DNA of 64,000 nt, taken from positions 761,301-825,300 of the forward strand of contig JAEPQD010000001.1 of assembly GCA_017642695.1 (NCBI GenBank), in the 5' to 3' direction. A program made the translations under genes and the position numbers. Source of the DNA: Parvibaculum sp. (GTDB lineage Bacteria > Pseudomonadota > Alphaproteobacteria > Parvibaculales > Parvibaculaceae). Below the pieces are notes generated by a model that saw only the letters and a list, made by a program, of their open reading frames with translations, was not told the DNA's origin and made no database searches. Positions 57,214-64,000 of the stretch are shown here, piece after piece (positions within the stretch are counted from its first letter, which is position 1; each line of letters opens with the position of its first letter).

Positions 57214-58065
57214 ATGAGCATCACGGAAGCAAGCACGAGCCGGTTTGTCACCGTCGGCGGCGTGAAGATTCACTACAACGAGGCGGGTTCGGGTCCGGCG
57301 CTCGTTCTCATTCACGGCGGCGGCCCGGGCGCGAGCGGCTGGTCGAACTACAACCGGAACATCGAAGTGTTGTCGCGCAGCTTCCGCGTGATCGTTCCCG
57401 ATCTGCCGGGCTTCGGCAAATCCGACATCAAGCCGAAGGGCAGCGCCATGCCGGCCTGGTATGCGACCAAGATGGGCGAACTTCTCGACGAACTTGGTAT
57501 CGACAAGGCGCATTTCGTCGGCAACTCGCTTGGCGGCATGGTGACGCTGCGTCTGGCGCTCGACCGGCCGGAAAAGGTCGATCGCATGGTGCTCATGGGG
57601 CCGGGCGGCAGTATTCCGATGTTCAGCCAGTTCCCGACCGAGGCGATCAAGACGCTTCTGTTCTTCTATGATGGCCCCGGACCCTCGATCGAGCGCCTGC
57701 GCGGCTTCGTCAAGGACTTCGTCTACGATCCCTCGCAGATCACGGAGGAGCTTCTCGAAGGCCGAATGAAGACGGCCCTCCAGCCACACATCGTCGAGAC
57801 ACCGCCGATGCGTCCCGATCCCAAAGCGCTGATGGAACCGGTGTGGTCCGATCCCCGCCTTGGCTCCCTCAAGCACGAGACGATGATCATCTGGGGACGC
57901 GAGGACAAGGTCATGCCCATCGATATGGCGTTCCCGCTGCTGAAGCAGATTCCACGCGCGCGGCTCTTTGTGCTGCCGCAATGCGGACATTGGGCGCAAT
58001 GGGAGCATGCGGACGAGTTCAATCGCGTAACGGCCGATTTCTTTGGAGCGGCCGATGCCGCTTGA
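57214..58065 (+). CDS. meta-Cleavage product C-C hydrolase (BphD/MhpC type)
   Basis: A 283-residue alpha/beta hydrolase. The oxyanion region is HGGGPGASGW, nucleophile S105 is in VGNSLGGM, Asp231 is in GREDKVMP and His259 is in CGHWAQWEH. This is the family that splits the 2-hydroxy-6-oxo acid into a carboxylic acid and 2-hydroxypenta-2,4-dienoate. It lies 51 bp after the extradiol dioxygenase; a ribosome site AGGAGAGG precedes ATG 57214. Confidence 0.92.
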   Translation: MSITEASTSRFVTVGGVKIHYNEAGSGPALVLIHGGGPGASGWSNYNRNIEVLSRSFRVIVPDLPGFGKSDIKPKGSAMPAWYATKMGELLDELGIDKAHFVGNSLGGMVTLRLALDRPEKVDRMVLMGPGGSIPMFSQFPTEAIKTLLFFYDGPGPSIERLRGFVKDFVYDPSQITEELLEGRMKTALQPHIVETPPMRPDPKALMEPVWSDPRLGSLKHETMIIWGREDKVMPIDMAFPLLKQIPRARLFVLPQCGHWAQWEHADEFNRVTADFFGAADAA

Positions 58066-58834
58066 TCTGGGCGCGATAGCGGCTGCCCTGGCCGAGGCAC
58101 GGCGTAACCGGACCCCAATACCGCCGGTTACCGAAACCTCCCCCGGTTTCGACGTCGCCTCGGCCTACGCCGTTCAGGAGATAAATACGCGGAGGCGTCT
58201 CACGGCGGGCGAGCGTATCGTGGGCCGGAAGATCGGGCTCACATCGCCCGCCGTGCAGGCGCAACTCGGTGTAAGCGAACCCGACTACGGCATGCTGTTC
58301 GACGTGGACGATGCGAGCGACGCGGCATTTGTCGCGGTGGCCGATCTGATGCAGCCGAAGGTCGAGGCGGAGATCGCCTTCGTCCTCGACAAGCCGCTCA
58401 AATCCGCGACCCCTTCCATCGGGGAGATCGCCTCGGCAATCGGATATGCGGTGGCGGCTGTGGAGATCGTCGACAGCGCCATCGCCGACTGGCGGATCAC
58501 GCTGGCGGATACGGTGGCGGACAACGCGTCGGGCGCGAAATTCGTGCTCGGCAAGGACCGGCGGAAACTTTCGGAAATCGACCTCCATCTCGGCGGCATG
58601 GAAATGTGCCTTGGCGAGCGGCAGGTATCGGTGGGTGTCGGCGCTGCCTGTCTCGGCAATCCGTTGAACGCGGCGTTGTGGCTTGCGCGGAAGATGGCGG
58701 AAGTCGGCAGACCGCTCGAGGCGGGCGATATCGTGCTGTCCGGCGCGCTTGGCCCCATGGTGAGTGTTGCCGCGGGTGATGAATTCACGGTTCGGGTGCA
58801 GGGGTTCCAGCCCTTGCATGTCTCTTTCGACTAG
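58055..58834 (+). CDS. 2-Hydroxypenta-2,4-dienoate hydratase
   Basis: A 259-residue hydratase of the MhpD/BphE (fumarylacetoacetase-like) family. Motifs: [38 protein letters not shown] and GAKFVLG. It gives 4-hydroxy-2-oxovalerate. ATG 58055 overlaps the end of the hydrolase gene and has GGAG six bases upstream; a TTG at 58043 is the alternative. Confidence 0.9.
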   Translation: MPLDLGAIAAALAEARRNRTPIPPVTETSPGFDVASAYAVQEINTRRRLTAGERIVGRKIGLTSPAVQAQLGVSEPDYGMLFDVDDASDAAFVAVADLMQPKVEAEIAFVLDKPLKSATPSIGEIASAIGYAVAAVEIVDSAIADWRITLADTVADNASGAKFVLGKDRRKLSEIDLHLGGMEMCLGERQVSVGVGAACLGNPLNAALWLARKMAEVGRPLEAGDIVLSGALGPMVSVAAGDEFTVRVQGFQPLHVSFD

Positions 58835-58842
58835 GAGGGCGC

Positions 58843-59790
58843 ATGGCCGGAGATGGGGAGAAGGTCCGTGTGGCGATCGTCGGTTCGGGCAATATAGGTA
58901 CCGACCTGATGATCAAGATCATGCGCCTCTCTGGGACGCTGGAGATGGCGGCGATGGTGGGCATCGACCCTGAATCTGACGGGCTTGCCAGAGCTGCGAG
59001 GCTCGGCGTTGCCACGACGGCGCGGGGTATCGATAGCCTCGTGGCAATGCCGGAGTTCGAAAGCATCGGCATCGTCTTCGACGCGACCTCGGCTGGCGCG
59101 CACCAGCATCACAATGACGTGCTGCAGGCGCACGGCAAGCAGGTGATCGATCTGACGCCCGCCGCCATCGGTCCCTATGTGGTGCCGAGCGTCAATCTCG
59201 AAGCGCTTTCGAACGAACGCAATCTGAACATGGTGACATGCGGCGGGCAGGCGACCATTCCCGTTGTTGCCGCGGTGAGCAGCGTATCGCCGGTACTTTA
59301 CGGCGAGATCGTCGCTTCCATCGCGTCGAAATCGGCTGGACCCGGTACGCGCGCGAATATCGACGAGTTCACAGAAACGACGGCTCGCGCCATCGAGAGC
59401 GTGGGTGGCGCAACGCGTGGCAAGGCGATCATCATTCTCAATCCGGCGGAACCGCCGCTCATCATGCGCGACACGGTGCATTGCCTGTGCGACGACGCGG
59501 ATCCGGCAAGGATCGTTGCGGCCATAGAGAGGAAAGTCGCGGAGGTTCAGGCCTATGTGCCGGGCTATCGCCTGAAGCAGGCCGTGCAGATCGAAAAGGT
59601 GGGCGGCAACAACCCGCTTTACCTGCCAGACATGGAGCGCGCCTTTTCGGGCCTCAAGGTAAGTGTCTTCCTCGAGGTCGAAGGTGCAGGCCATTACCTG
59701 CCGCCCTATGCGGGGAACCTCGACATCATGACCTCGGCGGCGTTGCGTACGGCTGAGACCATCGCGATGAAACAGCGGGTGGCGGCATGA
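58843..59790 (+). CDS. Acetaldehyde dehydrogenase (acylating)
   Basis: A 315-residue MhpF/BphJ-type enzyme. The NAD-binding loop is [14 protein letters not shown]; the catalytic cysteine is C133 in [11 protein letters not shown]. It turns acetaldehyde into acetyl-CoA and physically pairs with the aldolase for channelling. The two genes overlap as ATGA (59787-59790). Confidence 0.95.
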   Translation: MAGDGEKVRVAIVGSGNIGTDLMIKIMRLSGTLEMAAMVGIDPESDGLARAARLGVATTARGIDSLVAMPEFESIGIVFDATSAGAHQHHNDVLQAHGKQVIDLTPAAIGPYVVPSVNLEALSNERNLNMVTCGGQATIPVVAAVSSVSPVLYGEIVASIASKSAGPGTRANIDEFTETTARAIESVGGATRGKAIIILNPAEPPLIMRDTVHCLCDDADPARIVAAIERKVAEVQAYVPGYRLKQAVQIEKVGGNNPLYLPDMERAFSGLKVSVFLEVEGAGHYLPPYAGNLDIMTSAALRTAETIAMKQRVAA

Positions 59791-60818
59791 ACATTCCCGG
59801 CAGGCTCTACATCCAGGACGTGACGCTGCGCGATGGCATGCATGCCATCCGCCATCAATACTCGCTGGATCAGGTGCGGGCGATTGCCCGTGCGCTGGAT
59901 GAGGCGGGCGTCGATGCCATCGAGATCGCGCATGGCGACGGGCTTTCGGGCTCGAGTCTCAATTACGGATTCGGCGCCTGCACCGACTGGGCGTGGATCG
60001 AGGAAGTTTGCAGTGTTGTCCAATCGGCGTTGGTGACGACGCTTCTGTTGCCCGGCATCGGAACCATCGAAGACCTTCGCCGTGCACACGGGATGGGTGT
60101 GAGGTCCGTCCGGGTTGCGACCCATTGCACCGAAGCCGACGTTGCGAAGCAACATATCGAGTCCGCCCGTAAGCTTGGTATGGATGTGAGTGGTTTCCTG
60201 ATGATGAGCCATATGGCGCCGCCAGAAACGCTGGCGAAGCAGGCGAAGCTGATGGAAGACTACGGTGCCCATTGCGTCTATGTGACGGACAGTGGTGGCG
60301 CCATGACGATGGACGACGTTGCCGCCCGCCTGCAGGCCTATGACAGGGTGCTGAAGCCGGAAACGCAGCGCGGCATCCACGCCCATCACAATCTGTCGCT
60401 CGGGGTCGCGAATTCGATCGCCGCCGTTCAGAACGGCGCCGTTCGCGTCGACGCATCGCTCACTGGCATGGGCGCGGGCGCGGGCAACGCCCCGCTCGAA
60501 GTCTTCATCGCGGCCGCCGACCGTTATGGCTGGCGGCATGGCTGCGACCTGCTAGCGCTCATGGATGCGGCGGAAGACATCGTCCGACCCTTGCAGGACC
60601 GCCCGGTACGCGTCGACCGGGACACGCTGAGCCTCGGTTATGCTGGCGTCTATTCGAGCTTTCTTCGCCACGCCGAAGCGGCATCCGAGAGGTACGGGGT
60701 GGATGTTCGCCGAATACTGCTGGAGGCCGGGAAACGCGCTATGGTAGGCGGACAAGAGGACATGATTGTGGACATTGCTCTCGATCTGTCGCGGGAGGAA
60801 GAAGCGCGATCGGGCTGA
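59787..60818 (+). CDS. 4-Hydroxy-2-oxovalerate aldolase
   Basis: A 343-residue class II pyruvate aldolase (MhpE/BphI). The TIM barrel has the [15 protein letters not shown] opening, with metal and substrate contacts in RDGMHA and the HAHHNLSLG metal-binding motif. The communication domain is at the C-terminus. Products are pyruvate and acetaldehyde, the latter handed to the dehydrogenase encoded just upstream. Confidence 0.95.
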   Translation: MNIPGRLYIQDVTLRDGMHAIRHQYSLDQVRAIARALDEAGVDAIEIAHGDGLSGSSLNYGFGACTDWAWIEEVCSVVQSALVTTLLLPGIGTIEDLRRAHGMGVRSVRVATHCTEADVAKQHIESARKLGMDVSGFLMMSHMAPPETLAKQAKLMEDYGAHCVYVTDSGGAMTMDDVAARLQAYDRVLKPETQRGIHAHHNLSLGVANSIAAVQNGAVRVDASLTGMGAGAGNAPLEVFIAAADRYGWRHGCDLLALMDAAEDIVRPLQDRPVRVDRDTLSLGYAGVYSSFLRHAEAASERYGVDVRRILLEAGKRAMVGGQEDMIVDIALDLSREEEARSG

Positions 60819-60843
60819 GCTCTTGGGAGGGAGCTGAACGGCC

Positions 60844-61812
60844 ATGACGGAGCCGTCGAAATCCGGAACGCCAGGTCGTCATCTGGCGGAAATCGTTACT
60901 TCAGGCGACGTCCGCGCCGATGTGCGGATGGATGGGGTCTATTTCTTTCGTTCATTTGCATCCTGTCCCGTCAACAAGCGCCTCGATCCGGGCGATTTCT
61001 CGTACTGTTTCATGGTGCGCAGGGGAAAGCTGCGTCTGACGATCGATTTTCCCGAACCCACAAGCATCGATCTTGTACCCGGCTCGATCGTCGCCGTCAG
61101 TGGACTTGCACCTCACCGTTTCCATTCGCTCCCTGACAACGATCGCTCCTCTTCTCCAGGCAGCTTCCCTCGTGTGCCGATTTCCGAACAGGTTGACGCG
61201 AGCAATGATGTCGAGCTTCTGCTTGGCGTGGTTCCGTCCGAGAATTTCGCTCTCGGCAATCTGATCGTCGGCCCCATTCATTTGAGCGATACTCGCTTCC
61301 CCGAGTGTGCAAGCCGCATCTGGAAGGCAGCCGAGCTGCTTGATGAAGAATTTGTCGGTAGCGGTGAGGAATACGGACAGGCCATCATCGTCCGCCGTAT
61401 CGCCGAGATTATCGTCATCAACATGACGCGCTCACTTCTGGCGGATGGTTCACGTCATGCTCCTGGCGTGGTTAAGAACAGGGGGGTGATCTTAGCTATC
61501 CGCGCATTCCTTGATGCACCTCTTGAAAGTTGGAGTATCGACAGTCTTGCGAGACAGGCCGGGATGTCCCGAACCAAGTTTTCTGAAGAGTTTCGCCGCG
61601 TTGTTGGCCGCACGCCAATGCAAACGCTGGCGCGAATGCGTCTCACGCTTGTAACTCGGAAGATGCTCGCCGAAGAACTGTCGGTGGAGGAAGCCGCGGA
61701 CTTGGCCGGCTATAGCTCTTCGGCTGCTTTTATTAGGGCGTTCAGCCGGGAGTTTGGCGCGACCCCATTTCAGTGGCGCAAGAGTTACTTGGCAAACAGC
61801 GAAACAGAATGA
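60844..61812 (+). CDS. AraC-family transcriptional regulator
   Basis: A 322-residue regulator. An N-terminal cupin-like sensor with YCFMVRRGKLRLTI and VAVSGLAPHRFHSL is followed by the double helix-turn-helix domain (about residues 215-315: WSIDSLARQAGMSRTKFSEEFRR, then LSVEEAADLAGYSSSAAFIRAFSREFG). The fold matches the cupin_6-type AraC regulators. Position 25 bp after the aldolase, in the same direction, makes it the likely activator of this operon; that is inference. Codon use is normal for the region. Confidence 0.85.
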   Translation: MTEPSKSGTPGRHLAEIVTSGDVRADVRMDGVYFFRSFASCPVNKRLDPGDFSYCFMVRRGKLRLTIDFPEPTSIDLVPGSIVAVSGLAPHRFHSLPDNDRSSSPGSFPRVPISEQVDASNDVELLLGVVPSENFALGNLIVGPIHLSDTRFPECASRIWKAAELLDEEFVGSGEEYGQAIIVRRIAEIIVINMTRSLLADGSRHAPGVVKNRGVILAIRAFLDAPLESWSIDSLARQAGMSRTKFSEEFRRVVGRTPMQTLARMRLTLVTRKMLAEELSVEEAADLAGYSSSAAFIRAFSREFGATPFQWRKSYLANSETE

Positions 61813-62317
61813 GCCCAAATCCGGGGGTGGGTCGTGGCTTGGGACCAGGTTTTGACTCAGACGAACCACGATGTGACATTGAGCGGGTTTTCCGAGGGAT
61901 GGGAGCTAAGGCATTCGCCGAATGGCTTCGGGGTGTGGCGCAGGCGGCGTTCAGGGAGAGGAAATTTGGCAGAGGCGGTTGAGGCAGTGACTGCGCACAC
62001 CACCAATCCTCTGAGTTGACTTGTATGAGCGCGAGTTCGACTCCGTTCCGTTTTCCAGTCGGATTCGCAGAAATCTCGAAACAACACTCAGCTACCGCAA
62101 AGGCCGTGCGTCGCGATAGAATCGTGCTTGGGTATATGACGGGCATTCAGGCATCGCATGAACGCAGACGGGCAACAGGTTGCATGCCTCCGTGATGGGT
62201 TGAACGATGCGGAAAGCATCCGGGTTGATACCAGGCTAGTCTTGATTGCCGGTCGTATGGCGTCGATCCCGGCGCCGCTGCGTCGCACGAGGGTGATTAG
62301 AAGGGGGAGTCTGAGAA
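61813..62317. other. 505-bp region between the AraC gene and the acyl-CoA ligase
   Basis: No gene I can support on either strand. Short frames start inside it but lack ribosome sites and match nothing known. I see no terminator after the AraC gene. The ligase ribosome site (GGGGGAG, about 62304-62309) is at the right edge. Confidence 0.5.
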
Positions 62318-64000
62318 ATGGAAACTTCCGGTCTTTCCGCCGGGCTTTCCCATGTGAGGGGGGGCTCGACGCCGCCTCTCCGCCGGGAAACCATCGGCGC
62401 CGCGCTTTCCGCGGCGGCAGAGCGTTGGCCCAATGCGCAGGCGCTCGTTTCCGTTCATCAGGGCGTCTGCTGGACATATGGCGAGTTGAACGAGAAGGCG
62501 GAGGCGCTCGCCGCCGGGCTCTTCGCGCTGGGCCTTCGGCGCGGTGACCGTCTTGGCATCTGGGCGCCAAACTGTGCGGAGTGGACGCTGACGCAGTTCG
62601 CGACGGCAAAGGCGGGCATCATTCTCGTCAACATCAACCCGGCGTACAGGCTCTCCGAGCTCGAGTACACGCTGAACAAGGTCGGTGTTGCAGCGCTCGT
62701 CACGCCGGAACGCTTCAAGACCTCCGAGTACGTTGCGATGGTGAACGAGCTCGCGCCGGAGATTGCGCGTTCCGCTGGAACGATAGCGTCGGCCCGGCTG
62801 CCGCACCTGAAGCGCGCAATCCAGATCGGCGGCACTCCGGCAAAAGGCTGGCTCGGTTTTGACGATCTCGCCGGCCTCGCTACCGCGGAAAGCCGTCGCG
62901 CCATTGAGGGGACGGCGGGCGAGCTTGATTGCCGCGACCCCATCAACATCCAGTTCACGAGCGGTACGACCGGTCTGCCCAAGGGCGCGACGTTGTCGCA
63001 CTTCAACATTCTCAACAACGGTTTCTTCGTCGGCCGTTCTATTGGCTTGAAGGAAGGGGACCGCCTCTGCATTCCGGTGCCGCTCTATCACTGCTTCGGC
63101 ATGGTCATGGGCAATCTCGGATGTCTGACGCATGGCGCGACGATGGTCTATCCGGCTGACGCTTTCGATCCGCTGGCTGTCCTTCAGGCGGTGGAAAAGG
63201 AGCGCTGCACCGGTCTCTATGGTGTGCCGACCATGTTCATAGCGGAGCTCGGTCATCCAGAGTTCGACAAGTTCGATCTCTCGTCGCTCCGCACGGGTTG
63301 CATGGCGGGCTCGCCCTGTCCCGTGGAGGTGATGAAACAGGTGATCTCCCGAATGCACATGAAGGACGTCACCATCGCCTATGGCATGACGGAGACGAGC
63401 CCCGTCAGTTTCCAGACGGGTGAGGACGATCCGCTGGAGCGCCGCGTCTCGACCATCGGCCGGGTGCAGCCGCATCTCGAATGCAAGGTGATCGATCTCG
63501 ACGGCAAGACGGTGCCACGCGGCACGCCTGGCGAACTCTGTACGCGCGGCTATTCCGTGATGATCGGCTATTGGGACGATGAAGAGAAGACGGCCGAAGC
63601 CATCGATGCAGAAGGCTGGATGCACACAGGCGACCTCGCAACCATCGACGCGCAAGGCTACGGGAACATCGTCGGACGCCTGAAGGACATGGTGATCCGG
63701 GGCGGCGAGAACGTCTATCCGCGCGAGATCGAGGAATATCTCTACCGTCATCCGAAGGTGGAAGACGTCGCTGTGGTCGGTGTGCCGGATGAGAAGTTTG
63801 GCGAAGAAATCTGCGCCTGGATAAAGCTCAAGCCGGGTGAAACGGCGAGCGAGGACGAGATCAAGGCGTTTTGCAAGGGGCAGATCGCGCACTACAAGGT
63901 GCCGCGCTATGTGCGTTTCGTCGCCGAGTTCCCGATGACGGTGACGGGCAAGGTACAGAAGTTCCAGATCCGCGACGCCATGATCGGGGAACTGAAGCTC
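62318..64000 (+). CDS. AMP-binding acyl-CoA synthetase (partial, runs off the window)
   Basis: At least 561 residues, still open at the window end. The AMP-binding motif is [35 protein letters not shown] and [17 protein letters not shown] follow, and the catalytic lysine is in [12 protein letters not shown]. It resembles medium-chain fatty-acid or aryl-acid CoA ligases of the FadD / AcsA group. Next to a meta-cleavage operon it may activate the carboxylic acid released by the C-C hydrolase, an inference from context. ATG 62318 has a GGGGGAG site about eight bases upstream. Nearly complete: only the last residues are missing. Confidence 0.9.
   Translation, partial: METSGLSAGLSHVRGGSTPPLRRETIGAALSAAAERWPNAQALVSVHQGVCWTYGELNEKAEALAAGLFALGLRRGDRLGIWAPNCAEWTLTQFATAKAGIILVNINPAYRLSELEYTLNKVGVAALVTPERFKTSEYVAMVNELAPEIARSAGTIASARLPHLKRAIQIGGTPAKGWLGFDDLAGLATAESRRAIEGTAGELDCRDPINIQFTSGTTGLPKGATLSHFNILNNGFFVGRSIGLKEGDRLCIPVPLYHCFGMVMGNLGCLTHGATMVYPADAFDPLAVLQAVEKERCTGLYGVPTMFIAELGHPEFDKFDLSSLRTGCMAGSPCPVEVMKQVISRMHMKDVTIAYGMTETSPVSFQTGEDDPLERRVSTIGRVQPHLECKVIDLDGKTVPRGTPGELCTRGYSVMIGYWDDEEKTAEAIDAEGWMHTGDLATIDAQGYGNIVGRLKDMVIRGGENVYPREIEEYLYRHPKVEDVAVVGVPDEKFGEEICAWIKLKPGETASEDEIKAFCKGQIAHYKVPRYVRFVAEFPMTVTGKVQKFQIRDAMIGELKL

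Noticed and set aside
61834-62019. Short plus-strand frame after the AraC gene, considered as a transposase remnant
   Set aside because: No transposase motif, no inverted terminal repeats and no target duplication found.
62158-62547. Plus-strand frame overlapping the start of the acyl-CoA ligase
   Set aside because: Overlaps the clearly coding ligase in another frame, has no ribosome site and is Arg-rich.

Overview
The window is high-GC chromosomal DNA of an alphaproteobacterium. The gene order pckA / chvI-chvG-hprK-EIIA(Man)-HPr-ahcY, followed by tsaE, amgK-murU, addBA, trxA, folC, accD, trpA, trpB, trpF, is the arrangement I know from Rhizobiales chromosomes. The protein sequences fit that order or a close relative such as Parvibaculum; the genus is an inference.

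Left part (1-18 kb): a PAS-domain protein, an ABC-2-type ATPase, polA, an unrecognised polytopic membrane protein, a small protein with two SDPPxW motifs, a metaxin/Fax-like GST diverging from a YafY/WYL regulator, pckA, a membrane-anchored M20 peptidase, then the ChvI/ChvG two-component system running into the nitrogen-type PTS branch (short HPr kinase, EIIA-Man, HPr). An acyl-CoA thioesterase and ahcY follow. The ahcY leader has a clear promoter and a palindromic operator candidate.

Middle part (18-31.5 kb): a large PAS histidine-kinase-like protein whose H-box histidine is a tyrosine (DivL-like), then an accessory block: GST, Cu/Zn SOD, a Tat-exported isoquinoline-oxidoreductase-type molybdoenzyme (two subunits), an NAD-dependent epimerase, a low-GC islet with a divergent HEPN-motif gene and HNH-like gene, a [2Fe-2S] ferredoxin plus ferredoxin reductase pair, a repeat-rich 589-bp intergenic region, a CMD/AhpD-like protein and a second PAS protein. 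Most of the intergenic palindromes of the window sit in this block.

Right-centre (31.5-53.2 kb): the conserved housekeeping block. tsaE, amgK, murU, addB, addA and trxA lie on the plus strand. folC, accD, trpA, trpB, trpF, pyrF, lapA-like, ihfB, sppA, rpsA, cmk and aroA lie on the minus strand. A TIGR02300-type acidic zinc-ribbon protein and tRNA-Ala(GGC) follow. Several starts (amgK, trpB, rpsA, aroA, the TIGR02300 gene, the HNH gene) are best read as TTG, decided by Shine-Dalgarno (SD) spacing.

Right end (53.4-64 kb): a complete aromatic dioxygenase/meta-cleavage operon. It has Rieske oxygenase alpha and beta, dihydrodiol dehydrogenase, extradiol dioxygenase, C-C hydrolase, hydratase, acylating acetaldehyde dehydrogenase and aldolase, and converts an unidentified monoaromatic substrate to a carboxylic acid, pyruvate and acetyl-CoA. 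An AraC-type regulator closes the operon. An AMP-binding acyl-CoA ligase follows and runs off the window. The operon encodes no ferredoxin or ferredoxin reductase of its own.

The two things most worth following up are the HEPN/HNH islet with its apparently truncated, translationally coupled third frame, and the TGACG / CTTGTCCCCG repeat cluster at 30.17-30.40 kb.
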